This document shows, in pieces, positions 9,381-18,162 of a stretch of DNA of 64,000 bases (the first letter of the stretch is position 1; every line of letters starts with the position of its first letter). The notes below the pieces were generated by a model. The model ran no database searches and was not told the origin of the DNA. It was given only the letters and a program-made list of their open reading frames with translations. The position numbers and the translations under genes were made by a program. Source of the stretch: Bacteroidota bacterium (GTDB lineage: Bacteria; Bacteroidota; Bacteroidia; JACCXN01). The DNA is taken from the NCBI GenBank assembly GCA_013696965.1, contig JACCXN010000005.1, positions 8,016-72,015 of the forward strand, written 5' to 3'.

Positions 9381-10172
9381 TTAATTAAAATGATGTTTGA
9401 TCTTTTTTATAAATTCCTCATAAATCCCTGGACTACATGCCATGATATCCTCTCCAAAAACATAATTTTTTCCACCTTTAAAATCCTTAATAATACCTCC
9501 GGCTTGTTGAATTATAAAAGCACCGGCTGCAACATCCCATGAATTTAACCCATATTCGTAAAATCCATCAAATCTACCACATGCAACATATGCTAAATCC
9601 GTTGCCGCAGACCCTAAACGCCTTACCCCCCGGGTTTCTCGCATAAAAACCTTTAATAACTCAATGTATTGATCCATCTTATTGTAATCGTAATAGGGGA
9701 AGCCTGTGGCCAGTAAGGAGTTTTTTAATTCAGTAGTTGAGGAAATTTTAATTTCCTTGCCATTTAAATAGGCCTTGCTCCCCTCCCATGCATAAAATTT
9801 TTCCCTTTGATTTAACTCATTAATCACACCTAAAATTAAAGTGTCATTTCTCATAAGAGCTATACTGATGCAATAACAAGGAATACCATGGATAAAGTTA
9901 GTTGTACCATCCAAAGGATCGATTATCCAATTGTATACATCCCCTTTTTTTGAAATGGTTTTCTCTTCTGTTATAAAGCCACTTTCTGGAATTAATTTTC
10001 CAAGTGCTTTTACAAGTTGCATTTCTGCAGTTTTATCCACATAAGTTACTAAACTATTAAGGCTTTTTTCTTCTACTGACTCCTCATTTATTTTACCTCC
10101 TTGTTCCTTAATAAATAGCCCAACAGATTCGGTTATTTCACAAACTTTATAACACAATTCTTCTAAATTCAT
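9381..10172 (-). CDS. Inositol monophosphatase family protein (SuhB-like)
   Basis: The protein has the metal-dependent phosphatase signatures: the Glu pair at 69-70, DPLDGTTNFIHG (85-96, with Asp85 and Asp88 binding metal) and the C-terminal NSWDVAAGAFIIQQAGG. Its length, 263 residues, is usual. It hydrolyses inositol phosphates or related sugar phosphates in the cytoplasm; some members act on 3'-phosphoadenosine phosphates or bind the transcription machinery, and sequence alone does not decide which. It is the first gene of the unit with the NfeD protease. Confidence 0.9.
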   Translation of the reverse strand: MNLEELCYKVCEITESVGLFIKEQGGKINEESVEEKSLNSLVTYVDKTAEMQLVKALGKLIPESGFITEEKTISKKGDVYNWIIDPLDGTTNFIHGIPCYCISIALMRNDTLILGVINELNQREKFYAWEGSKAYLNGKEIKISSTTELKNSLLATGFPYYDYNKMDQYIELLKVFMRETRGVRRLGSAATDLAYVACGRFDGFYEYGLNSWDVAAGAFIIQQAGGIIKDFKGGKNYVFGEDIMACSPGIYEEFIKKIKHHFN

Positions 10173-10558
10173 TTCTATTGTTGTTTGTTTTGATAAACAT
10201 AAAGAAAATTATTATTTCCTCAAAGGAATACAATTCTTTTCTACAGTTTCAAAATTTCAAAAAAATTAAACCATAATAAGTAAGCTGGTTAGGCTTGAAT
10301 TAAAAAATTACGAGATGGATTACTCTAAAAAGGAAACAAATGCTTGCAAAAACCCCAACAGGACTCATGGAAATTTAAACAAAAGAGAGAAATCGAACAA
10401 ATGAAATTTTATGAGGAAGAATACAAAACATTCATTAAGGAAAATGGAAATATTGCAACAAATGCAAATTTCACATTCAAAAGAAAATTTCAACTATAAT
10501 TATATATTCAGGTAAAACGTCCTTTCATAAAATGAAAGTTGTTTTTCAATAAAAAGAT
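10173..10558. other. 386-bp intergenic stretch without a recognised gene
   Basis: Very A-rich on the plus strand. It contains two overlapping short frames, one from the ATG at 10315 (29 codons) and one running to the stop near 10499, but both are explained by AAA/GAA-rich sequence. I see no repeat or RNA gene in it. Confidence 0.4.
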
Positions 10559-11719
10559 TTATTTCGCTAAATTATCCTTGTATTTTTTATTGAAATAAAA
10601 CATTCCTGCAATTCCCAACAGAATTAAGCCAACAGAAATAATTTCTGCCTGTGTGGGATGAAATCCAAGGATGTTATAAACTTCGTTTACCCTTATTTTT
10701 TCAATAAAAAATCTTTCGAAACCATTTAGAACAAGATAAATTGAAAATAGCATGCCCGGAATTGTGATTTTTTTACGGATGCTCCAAAGAAAACCAAACA
10801 ACATAATGCTTAATGCAGCTTCATAAAAGGCTGTAGGCCAAACCGGTTCAGGTAAAACAAAGCAATGTGAACCAATACAATCTGGAATAGGTATTCCTTC
10901 CTTAATAACATTGTTTGGATAATCATAAGCCCAAATCCAATCAGGTAAAAAACTCATCCAATTTGGTTTTGGCGCATTGTTAACCACGCCCCAATCACCA
11001 TCTCCTGAAATATGGCATCCAATACGCCCAACACCATAGGCTAGCATTAATCCCGGAGCTCCAGCATCAAATAGCCTTGTAACTGTAAGATTGTTTTTTC
11101 TTGCATACCAAATAATTGCAAACGCTCCACAAATTAATCCTCCATACATTGTCAGTCCACTAAAGGAAAGCAAGGCCCCAATTGGATCGGCAATAAATTC
11201 TCCTGGGTTTTCCAAATTGTGAAAAATCTTTGCTCCTAATATCCCTACAAAAGCAGAAATCAGGGTGATGTTTCCAACATGTTGGTGAGGATGAATTACT
11301 TCTGTCTGCCAAAAAGGTTTATCTGCTTTTTCCTTGTTTTTTTCGGTATATTTGAGGTAAATACCCGCTGCAGCTCCAATTAAAGCTCCGAAGATGTTTC
11401 CCTTAAAAGAAAGTATAAAAAACTGGGGATCAAGAACAAAATCAGAATAATTTAAAATAATATCCAGCAATTTAAAACCTATTACAAATCCGATTATTCC
11501 TGAAATAGCCATTTCAGTTGTTGTAGCCTTTGCTCCCTTTAATACTTTTTTTGTAATTGGTTGTAAAAAACCTTCCTCTTCTTTTCTTTTTAATTCTTTC
11601 GCAAGAAGCCAGCTTGCAAGCAAAAAAGCTATGGCAACAAAAAAGCCGAAGCTCTGAATAGGAAGTGGTATATGAATACCAAATAGATCCCTTATAAGAT
11701 CTGAAATTGTTGGGTACAT
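10559..11719 (-). CDS. lgt: Prolipoprotein diacylglyceryl transferase
   Basis: Lgt attaches diacylglycerol to the lipobox cysteine of prelipoproteins in the inner membrane, the first step of lipoprotein maturation. The family signature is clear: GLMLAYGVGRIGCHISGDGDWG lies in the middle, with the conserved Arg and His of the active site, and H-P-T-Q-A near the end is typical (FHPTQAEI). At 386 residues it is longer than the roughly 280 of proteobacterial enzymes because of an extended N-terminal and loop region, which is common in Bacteroidota. It starts 19 bp after mtaB and is probably in its operon. Confidence 0.93.
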   Translation of the reverse strand: MYPTISDLIRDLFGIHIPLPIQSFGFFVAIAFLLASWLLAKELKRKEEEGFLQPITKKVLKGAKATTTEMAISGIIGFVIGFKLLDIILNYSDFVLDPQFFILSFKGNIFGALIGAAAGIYLKYTEKNKEKADKPFWQTEVIHPHQHVGNITLISAFVGILGAKIFHNLENPGEFIADPIGALLSFSGLTMYGGLICGAFAIIWYARKNNLTVTRLFDAGAPGLMLAYGVGRIGCHISGDGDWGVVNNAPKPNWMSFLPDWIWAYDYPNNVIKEGIPIPDCIGSHCFVLPEPVWPTAFYEAALSIMLFGFLWSIRKKITIPGMLFSIYLVLNGFERFFIEKIRVNEVYNILGFHPTQAEIISVGLILLGIAGMFYFNKKYKDNLAK

Positions 11720-11738
11720 TTATTCTATTTTTTATTAA

Positions 11739-13070
11739 TTAATTTCTGATACTATTTCCTGAAAATAATTCTGAGGTGTATGATCCATCAGAGTCAATTT
11801 CCAACAAGTTTACATTTACTATTTCATTGATAAGAGAGGCATCAAAGGCATGTTTGACTTTAATGTAATTTTCTGAAAATCCATGCATAAATCCATCTTT
11901 GTTCTCCCCTTCAAACAAAACCTGCTGTTTACTTCCCTTGAATTTTTCGTAAAAACTCCTGCTTTTCTTTACAGAAAGTATTCTAAGCATTTTATTCCTT
12001 TGCTTTCTTATATTTAACGGAATAACCTGTTCAATATTTAAAGCATCAGTGTTGTCTCTTTCAGAATAGGTGAAAACATGAAGGTATGAAATGTCTAAAT
12101 TGTTCAAATAATTGTAGGTTTCAAGAAAATCCTGTTCTGTCTCCCCTGGGAAACCGGTAATAACATCCACTCCAATGCAGCAATCAGGCATTAAAGTTCT
12201 GATTTTTTTCACCCTTTCGGTATAAAGTTTTGTTAAGTACCTCCTGCGCATTGCTTTAAGAATCTTGTCTGATCCTGATTGTAAAGGAATATGAAAATGG
12301 GGTACAAATTTTTGTGATGTGGAAACAAATTCAATTACTTCATCCTTAAGCAGGTTTGGTTCTATGGAAGAAACCCTGAATCTATCAATGCCCTGAACAT
12401 TATCAAGTTCTTTAATCAAAGAAAGAAAATCTTCCTCATTCTTTTTATCTCCTTGCTTGCCGAAATCTCCAAGGTTAACCCCTGTAAGCACAATTTCCTT
12501 TACGCCTTTACCGGCAATTTCATTGGCATTTTTTACTGCATTTTGAATGCTATCACTTCTGCTTTTCCCCCGGGCAAGAGGAATTGTACAAAAAGAACAA
12601 GTATAATCGCATCCATCCTGAACTTTTAAAAACACTCTTGTTCTATCCCCAAAGGAATAAGCATCCACAAAAAAATCAGCTTGCTCAATTTCACAGGAAT
12701 AAACCTCTGTTTTGGTTTTTTTGGATAAATCGCTAATATATTCTGCAAGACGAAATTTTTCTGAAGCACCCAAAACTAAATCCACTCCCTCAATGGAAGC
12801 AATTTCATTTGGTTTAAGTTGGGCATAACAACCAATTACAACTATAAAAGCATCAGGAGAAAGTTTAAGGGCTGACCTTACAATTGTTTTACACTCCTTG
12901 TCAGCATTTACTGTTACAGAGCAGGTATTAATTACATAAATATCAGCGGGAGAAGAAAAATCAACCTTTTCAAAGCCCTTATTTTCAAAAATTCTGGCAA
13001 TACTTGAGGTTTCTGAAAAATTCAATTTGCATCCCAATGTATGAAATGCTATTTTCTTAGGTGTTTCCAT
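11739..13070 (-). CDS. mtaB: tRNA threonylcarbamoyladenosine methylthiotransferase MtaB
   Basis: A MiaB-type methylthiotransferase that makes ms2t6A at position 37 of tRNAs. From the chosen start the N-terminal UPF0004 domain has Cys14 (HTLGCKLNFSE, the MtaB-type GCKLN), Cys50 and Cys81; the radical SAM motif CDYTCSFC supplies Cys154, Cys158 and Cys161; a TRAM-like tail follows. The frame is open upstream to an ATG at 13175, but I choose 13070 because METPKKIAFHTLGCKLN is the normal family start and a good -7 box (13079-13086) lies between the two ATGs. lgt follows 19 bp downstream. Confidence 0.92.
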   Translation of the reverse strand: METPKKIAFHTLGCKLNFSETSSIARIFENKGFEKVDFSSPADIYVINTCSVTVNADKECKTIVRSALKLSPDAFIVVIGCYAQLKPNEIASIEGVDLVLGASEKFRLAEYISDLSKKTKTEVYSCEIEQADFFVDAYSFGDRTRVFLKVQDGCDYTCSFCTIPLARGKSRSDSIQNAVKNANEIAGKGVKEIVLTGVNLGDFGKQGDKKNEEDFLSLIKELDNVQGIDRFRVSSIEPNLLKDEVIEFVSTSQKFVPHFHIPLQSGSDKILKAMRRRYLTKLYTERVKKIRTLMPDCCIGVDVITGFPGETEQDFLETYNYLNNLDISYLHVFTYSERDNTDALNIEQVIPLNIRKQRNKMLRILSVKKSRSFYEKFKGSKQQVLFEGENKDGFMHGFSENYIKVKHAFDASLINEIVNVNLLEIDSDGSYTSELFSGNSIRN

Positions 13071-13078
13071 TTTGTCTG

Positions 13079-13086
13079 CAAAAGTA
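13079..13086 (-). promoter_or_regulatory. Candidate -7 box for mtaB-lgt
   Basis: On the minus strand it reads TACTTTTG (TAnnTTTG), 8 bases before the ATG at 13070. It supports the shorter mtaB start because the longer frame would begin upstream of this promoter. Confidence 0.45.
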
Positions 13087-13217
13087 GATATTTTCGCAAA
13101 CCTCTGAAATATTATTTTGTTGTGTTGAAAAAGATGTTGAAAATAAAAGCGTTCAGCATCATTGTTACGCCTCAATTATGCTTAGAATTACACTTTAATT
13201 AAATTTTAAAGATTCCT

Positions 13218-14867
13218 ATGAACAAATTATTGATTTTAACCTTGGTTCTTTTAACTGTAATTAGCTGTAAACAAGCTTCAGTTCAAGAAGGTGAAACAGA
13301 TGGAAGAGTTGTTTTCAAATACAATGAATCTGCAGGAATAACCTCTCTTGATCCTGCTTTTGCAAGAAGTTTTGAAAATATTGCAGTCGTTAATCAACTT
13401 TTCAATGGCCTGTTGCAGATGAATGATAAGTTGGAAATACAACCTGCAATAGCAAAAAATTGGGATATCTCAAAAGATGGTTTGATTTATACTTTTCATT
13501 TAAGAAACAATGTTTTTTTCCATGATCATCACGTATTTGAAGGTGGAATTGGTAGAAAAGTTACTGCTTTTGATTTTGTTCATAGTTTTTTTCGGATAAT
13601 TGATTCTAAAGTGGCCTCACCAGGTGCCTGGATTTTTAACGAAGTCGATTTTTCTGAAACAAGTGATTACAAGGGCTTTATAGCTGAAAATGACAGTACG
13701 CTTTCTATATACCTAAAAAGACCTTTCCCCCCTTTCCTGGGAATTCTTACCATGCAATATTGCTCAGTTGTGCCTTATGAAATTGTTGGCCATTATGGAG
13801 ATGATTTTAGAAACAACCCTGTTGGAACAGGACCTTTTATGTTCAAAGCATGGAAAGAAGCAGTTAAGCTCGTTTTGGTAAAAAACCCTACTTATTTTGA
13901 AATGGATGGCCCAAACAGACTTCCTTATCTTGATGCAATTTCAGTTTCGTTTATTAAAGAAAGACAAACTGAGTTTATGGGATTTATCAATGGGGATTTT
14001 GATTTATTATCTGGAATTGACGGTTTACATAAAAATGAACTCATTACACCTTCAGGTGAACTGGAATCAAAATACAGTGAGAAATTCATAATGAAAAACG
14101 AACCATTTTTAAAAACTGATTACATGGGTTTTTATATTGATAGCAATTCTCCTTTAGTGAAAGATCACCCATTAAATAAAAAAGAGGTTCGTCAAGCTAT
14201 TAATTATGGCATAAACAGAAGTGAAATGGTAAAATATTTGCGTAATGGCATTGGAACACCAGCAAATGCAGGTATTATTCCGGCAGGTATGCCATCTTAT
14301 AATCCTGAAGAAGTAAAGGGATATTCTTTTGATCAGGAAAAAGCCAGGGATTTATTAGCAAAAGCAGGATATCCTGAAGGTAAAAATTTACCTGAAATTG
14401 TTTTAAGTACTACTTCTATTTACCAGGATATGGCTGAATTTGTACAAAATCAGTTAGCAACTTTAGGAATTAAAATCAAAATTGATATTTTACCCACAGC
14501 AATTCATACTGAACAGGTGGCTCGATCGAGTTTAAATTTCTTTAGAAAATCATGGGTTGCTGATTATCCTGATGGTGAGAATTTTTTAACATTATTTTAC
14601 AGCAAGAATTTTTCTCCCCTAGGTCCAAATTATACACATTTTAAAAATTCCGATTTTGACAGATTATATGAATTAGCAAAATCAGAAACGGATGATCAAA
14701 AGAGATTTAAGCTTTACAGGGAGATGGAGAACCTGGTTATTGAAGAAGCTCCCGTATTATTATTGTTCTATGACAGGGCAGTAAGATTTTATCCAAAAAC
14801 CATTTCTGGGTTAGAAGTAAATCCAATGAATTTATTAACCTTAAAGAGAGTTAAGAAAACCCATTAA
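13218..14867 (+). CDS. ABC transporter substrate-binding lipoprotein (family 5, peptide type)
   Basis: The signal peptide ends in a lipobox with Cys17 (LLTVISC), so the protein is a lipoprotein. The body is the SBP_bac_5 fold: SLDPAFARSFENIAVVNQLFNGL near the N-terminus, LRNNVFFHD, NPVGTGPFMFKAW, and the REVRQAINYGINRSEMV-like stretch (KEVRQAINYGINRSEM). The 549 residues fit OppA/DppA proteins, which capture peptides, nickel or other solutes. No permease or ATPase genes are adjacent, so its transporter must be elsewhere. A MITE-like element is inserted almost directly after its stop codon. Confidence 0.88.
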   Translation: MNKLLILTLVLLTVISCKQASVQEGETDGRVVFKYNESAGITSLDPAFARSFENIAVVNQLFNGLLQMNDKLEIQPAIAKNWDISKDGLIYTFHLRNNVFFHDHHVFEGGIGRKVTAFDFVHSFFRIIDSKVASPGAWIFNEVDFSETSDYKGFIAENDSTLSIYLKRPFPPFLGILTMQYCSVVPYEIVGHYGDDFRNNPVGTGPFMFKAWKEAVKLVLVKNPTYFEMDGPNRLPYLDAISVSFIKERQTEFMGFINGDFDLLSGIDGLHKNELITPSGELESKYSEKFIMKNEPFLKTDYMGFYIDSNSPLVKDHPLNKKEVRQAINYGINRSEMVKYLRNGIGTPANAGIIPAGMPSYNPEEVKGYSFDQEKARDLLAKAGYPEGKNLPEIVLSTTSIYQDMAEFVQNQLATLGIKIKIDILPTAIHTEQVARSSLNFFRKSWVADYPDGENFLTLFYSKNFSPLGPNYTHFKNSDFDRLYELAKSETDDQKRFKLYREMENLVIEEAPVLLLFYDRAVRFYPKTISGLEVNPMNLLTLKRVKKTH

Positions 14868-14868
14868 A

Positions 14869-15117
14869 TAATTTTATTGGTATAGGCACTTAGATCGCAC
14901 ATTAGTTTGTTGATTTTATTAGTAAATACTGCTGTAATTCTAAGGTTTACAAGGGACAAAATGTAATGTACTCCTTTTTTAATCACTTTTTTATGATGCT
15001 TTATTTATTTTTAATAAAATTTAAAATGACATTAATCTCAGTATTTACAGTGATTTCAGCCCATTATGAAAATAAATTTCAATTTTTGCGACCTAAGTGC
15101 CTATACCAATAATTTTA
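14869..15117. mobile_element. MITE-like element, 233 bp, with 23-bp terminal inverted repeats and 8-bp target duplication
   Basis: The element runs from 14877 to 15109. Its ends are inverted copies, TTGGTATAGGCACTTAG then A or G then TCGCA, 22 of 23 positions alike. It is flanked on both sides by the same 8 bases, TAATTTTA (14869-14876 and 15110-15117), the mark of a transposition event. Inner arms also pair in part (AGTAAATACTG at 14921 with CAGTATTTAC at 15049). It has no transposase gene, so it must have been moved by an enzyme encoded elsewhere; 8-bp duplications occur for example in IS1595 and IS66 families, but I cannot assign it. The left duplication begins 1 bp after the stop codon of the substrate-binding protein, so it may now supply that gene's terminator. 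The rest of the gap, to 15309, holds nothing else I recognise. Confidence 0.85.
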
Positions 15118-15309
15118 ATTACGCAAACTTTTTTAGTCCAAATTCATTTGCATTTGTATGTAAATTAAAACAAGAACTTCTAATTTATTCCAGGGATTAG
15201 CCATTTTAATGTCCTTTGTTGCATTATTTAGACAGAAGTGGGAAATTTATTCCAGGCAGAATCAAAAATATCCAATTAAAGGAAAATGTTTTATTCTGAA
15301 TTGTTTTTT

Positions 15310-15795
15310 TCATGCAATGGGTTGGCTGGGTTGATCTGGTTTAGTAGGATGTTCTGGTGGTGTGGGTGTATCGGGTCTATTTGGCAAGAAGGGCTTATCC
15401 GGTCTTTCTGGTGGACCAGGTTTGGGTTCGTTGGGTTTGCCAGGCAATTCAGGAGGTATTGGTTTGCCGGGCTGATCAGGTACTTTAGGCTCTGGTTTTG
15501 GTTCTGGTTCCCTTCTTTCAGGTGGATGCTTTGGCTTTTGATTTAATATCATTTCTGAGAAAAATTCGTTTCTGTTTACATTCAATATCCTTATGAACGC
15601 TTTTTCATAAGGTCCTGTTCTATTGGGCAAATAAGGTTGATGCTGTATTCTTTTTGGAATAATTATACGAATTGTTTTCCTGTATGGTTTGAGATGAATC
15701 GGTTTTGTTGAATGTGAATTAATATCAGGCGATTTATTAAAATGACATTTTGAAATTAAAAATGTTTCAGCCTTTAGACTTCCAATATTTATCAT
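15310..15795 (-). CDS. Proline-rich hypothetical protein
   Basis: A 161-residue frame whose second half (about 87-160) is dominated by Pro, Glu, Lys and Asp in PxxP and PEPKPEPK patterns and should be unstructured. The first half is basic with no clear domain; I see no signal peptide. A shorter start at Met82 would keep only the proline-rich part. The strong G richness of the plus strand here also opens a glycine-rich frame on that strand, but it is interrupted by a stop. Family and function are unknown; the local composition differs from the AT-rich surroundings. Confidence 0.5.
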   Translation of the reverse strand: MINIGSLKAETFLISKCHFNKSPDINSHSTKPIHLKPYRKTIRIIIPKRIQHQPYLPNRTGPYEKAFIRILNVNRNEFFSEMILNQKPKHPPERREPEPKPEPKVPDQPGKPIPPELPGKPNEPKPGPPERPDKPFLPNRPDTPTPPEHPTKPDQPSQPIA

Positions 15796-15808
15796 AGCAT
15801 TTCTTTTT

Positions 15809-16024
15809 TTACAGTAATTTCTTTCTATTAAATATTATTGAAATTTTCCTGCCACTATTTTTTATACTTTTTATTACTTTGGCTAAGCTTTTTTTTAAAT
15901 TTTTGAGGCCATAACAGTACTTTGAGTATAATATTCCCTTGATGTGTACCTTTTTCCTCACTATTTCCCCAAATATTGATAAATAGGTATACGAAGGGAT
16001 GCTGTTTTTACTTTTTATAGGCAT
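15809..16024 (-). CDS. Doubtful small basic protein
   Basis: A 71-codon frame ending 13 bp before the proline-rich gene on the same strand. It is rich in Lys, Ile and Ser (17 or so lysines) and has no domain that I recognise. Position and strand would suit a leader gene for the proline-rich protein, but AT-rich DNA makes such frames by chance. Confidence 0.22.
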   Translation of the reverse strand: MPIKSKNSIPSYTYLSIFGEIVRKKVHIKGILYSKYCYGLKNLKKSLAKVIKSIKNSGRKISIIFNRKKLL

Positions 16025-16439
16025 ATTATCAGGATGTTTAGTTTAAAATTGAAAAAAAATTAAAAAAAATAAAATAAAGGCATAATATTTTAGATTGGAC
16101 AGTTTATATTTTTCTTTTTAAACTGAAAAATCAAATGACATGAATTCAATAATACTAGCAAAAACTCTTTTTAATTTTATTCAGTTTCGTGATTGTCTGG
16201 TTATTGAAATTTGGATAAATGATGTTGAAGATGAGTTTTTTCATGGGGAAATGGTGCTCTCAATGAATTAAGGCAGATAAAATTTTTAAATGGAAATCAA
16301 AAAAACTGTTGTGTTATCTTTCAATAAAAAGTGGCAATGAAAGGCGAAAGTTGGAATATAAAGGCAAGAAGTTAGTATAAATTTAATAAAACAGGGTATG
16401 GATATTCGTAACATGAAAATTAATTTTAATTAAAATATC
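16025..16439. other. 415-bp stretch without a sure gene
   Basis: It holds one short frame, 16140-16271 on the plus strand (43 codons, MNSIILAKTL... ending VLSMN), with fairly ordinary amino-acid composition but no recognisable family. No repeat or RNA gene was seen. It should contain the promoter of the following small stress-like genes. Confidence 0.3.
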
Positions 16440-16607
16440 ATGAAAAACAACAATAAAAAAAGCCCCAGAACGGCAACAAAAAATCAAGGTAAGGAAAGGC
16501 CTTTAATAAAGGAGGATTTGAAAAATACAGGCAAAGGAACTATTTCTTCAAAAGGTGGTTTTAAATCAGCTAATGACCTAAAAGGTCATTCAGTAAAAAA
16601 GAAATAA
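16440..16607 (+). CDS. 55-residue basic hydrophilic protein
   Basis: ATG at 16440, 55 codons, stop at 16605. The product is rich in Lys, Asn, Gly and Ser, without hydrophobic segments, and ends HSVKKK; it is predicted to be disordered. It lies 59 bp before the YciE-like gene in the same direction. Small Lys/Gly-rich hydrophilic proteins next to YciE and YghA-type genes suggest a stress (osmotic or drying) role, but that is inference from position only. Confidence 0.5.
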   Translation: MKNNNKKSPRTATKNQGKERPLIKEDLKNTGKGTISSKGGFKSANDLKGHSVKKK

Positions 16608-16666
16608 ACCTTAATTCAAAAAATCAAACAAAAGAAAATAATATTAATAAGACAAATTGTTCAATC

Positions 16667-17188
16667 ATGACAAATACAAACAACAACGGAAATGATTCTT
16701 TAAATTACAACAATAATACTGTTAAGGAATTATTCATTAATGAATTAGAAAAAGCTTTAAGCATGGAAACCATGCATGTAAAGATACTTTCAAAATTAAC
16801 TCAAGCTGCATCTAACAGTGAACTTCGTGAAATGTTTGATGATCATTTTGATATTACAGAAGTACATGTGAACAGAATAGAAGAAATATTCAGATTACTC
16901 GACAGAAAAGTTCAGACGCAAACCAATGAACCAATGGAAATGCTTTGTAAAGAAGCTGAACAAGCCATAGAGGAAGATAAGGAGGATTTTATGAAGGATT
17001 CCATTTTATTGAACATTGCCCAAAAGATGGAACATCTGGAAATTTCCTTTTATAAGGGCCTTTTCCAATTTTTAGAAAACATTCCAAATAAAGACGTTAG
17101 AGAACTTCTTCAGGTAACAATGGAGGAGGAGGAACACATTGAAAGGATATTCAATGGGATTTCTGAATCAACACTTGCCCATGTTTAA
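16667..17188 (+). CDS. YciE/YciF-type ferritin-like protein (DUF892)
   Basis: After a short Asn-rich lead, residues 14-168 form a four-helix bundle of the DUF892 family: VKELFINELEKALSMETMHV at the start, then repeated Glu and His positions that can bind two metals (ITEVHVNRIEE, IAQKMEHLEISFY, EEEEHIERIF). The length, 173 residues, is typical. Members are induced in stationary phase and under osmotic stress and may bind iron; no enzyme activity is established. It forms a small same-strand group with the 55-residue protein and the SDR. Confidence 0.85.
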   Translation: MTNTNNNGNDSLNYNNNTVKELFINELEKALSMETMHVKILSKLTQAASNSELREMFDDHFDITEVHVNRIEEIFRLLDRKVQTQTNEPMEMLCKEAEQAIEEDKEDFMKDSILLNIAQKMEHLEISFYKGLFQFLENIPNKDVRELLQVTMEEEEHIERIFNGISESTLAHV

Positions 17189-17292
17189 AAACAATTTTTC
17201 GTATGCCTTTTTAATTATTCTTAAATATATCTTTTTATGATTTGCATTAATAAGCTAACCAATTAATCAACACTGATTATTTATGCTATTTT

Positions 17293-18162
17293 ATGAGTAA
17301 AAAGGGAGAGAAAAAAAAAGTTAGGCCAGCTCAGGAACAGAAAAAACAACCTGGATTAGAAAATAAAATGATGCCTAAACCAGTGGTTGAGGATAGTCGT
17401 TATGTTGGTAGTAATAAACTCAAAAATAAAATTGCCGTTATAACTGGGGGAGATAGCGGAATTGGAAGTGCTGTTGCAATTGCTTTTGCCAAGGAAGGGG
17501 CTGATGTAGCAATTATCTATCTGGAAGAACATGATGATGCAAGGCAAACACAATTAAGAGTTGAGCAAGTAAACCGCAAATGTTTTTTAATTCCGGGAAA
17601 TATTGAAGATGAGGATTTTTGTAAAAATGCAATAAAAAAAATTATACATAATTTTGAAAAAATTGATGTTTTGGTAAATAATGCTGCAGTACAATTTCCC
17701 CAGGATGATTTTTTGAATATTACAGCAAAACAAATTGAACAAACATTCAGAACAAATATATTTTCCTTTTTTTATTTAACTCAGGCAGCATTACCATTTA
17801 TGGGAAATGGAACGGCAATAATAAATACTACCTCTGTAACAGCTTACAGGGGTAGTAAGCATTTAATCGATTATGCTTCAACAAAAGGTGCCATAGTTTC
17901 ATTTACCCGTTCACTTGCTCAAAATCTGGCCGAAAAAGGCATAAGGGTAAATGGAGTTGCCCCAGGACCAGTATGGACTCCCTTAATTCCTTCCTCTTTT
18001 GATAAAAAACAAGTTGCCCAATTCGGCTCAGATGTACCTTTAAAAAGGGCCGCACAACCCTTTGAAATTGCCCCAAGTTTTGTTTTCCTTGCAAGTGATG
18101 ATTCTTCCTATTACACAGGACAAATACTTCACCCCAATGGCGGGGAGATAATAAATGGTTAA
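17293..18162 (+). CDS. SDR oxidoreductase, YghA/YdaD stress type
   Basis: A classical short-chain dehydrogenase with an extra basic, disordered N-terminus (1-45) that is characteristic of the YghA/YdaD/YhdF group of general stress proteins. The cofactor motif TGGDSGIG is at 51-58, the NNAA motif at 129-132, and the catalytic Ser181, Tyr194 and Lys198 (DYASTKGA) are all present. It reduces or oxidises a small alcohol or aldehyde with NAD(P)H in the cytoplasm; the natural substrate is unknown. It follows the YciE-like gene at 104 bp. Confidence 0.88.
   Translation: MSKKGEKKKVRPAQEQKKQPGLENKMMPKPVVEDSRYVGSNKLKNKIAVITGGDSGIGSAVAIAFAKEGADVAIIYLEEHDDARQTQLRVEQVNRKCFLIPGNIEDEDFCKNAIKKIIHNFEKIDVLVNNAAVQFPQDDFLNITAKQIEQTFRTNIFSFFYLTQAALPFMGNGTAIINTTSVTAYRGSKHLIDYASTKGAIVSFTRSLAQNLAEKGIRVNGVAPGPVWTPLIPSSFDKKQVAQFGSDVPLKRAAQPFEIAPSFVFLASDDSSYYTGQILHPNGGEIING

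Noticed and set aside
10315-10499. Short overlapping frames in the gap before lgt, at first read as a gene remnant
   Set aside because: Lys/Glu-rich translations come from A-rich DNA; the two frames conflict and neither has a recognisable domain.
13071-13175. Longer N-terminus for mtaB starting at 13175
   Set aside because: The extra 35 residues do not belong to the family, and a good -7 box lies between the two starts.
15286-15546. Plus-strand glycine/tryptophan-rich frames, one resembling a collagen-like Gly-X-Y run
   Set aside because: They are the reverse complement of proline codons of the minus-strand protein; the Gly-rich frame has an in-frame TGA and the other gives an implausible Trp/Phe-rich product.
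16140-16271. 43-codon frame before the 55-residue protein
   Set aside because: No family, no promoter or spacing evidence; it may be real, but the sequence alone does not support it.
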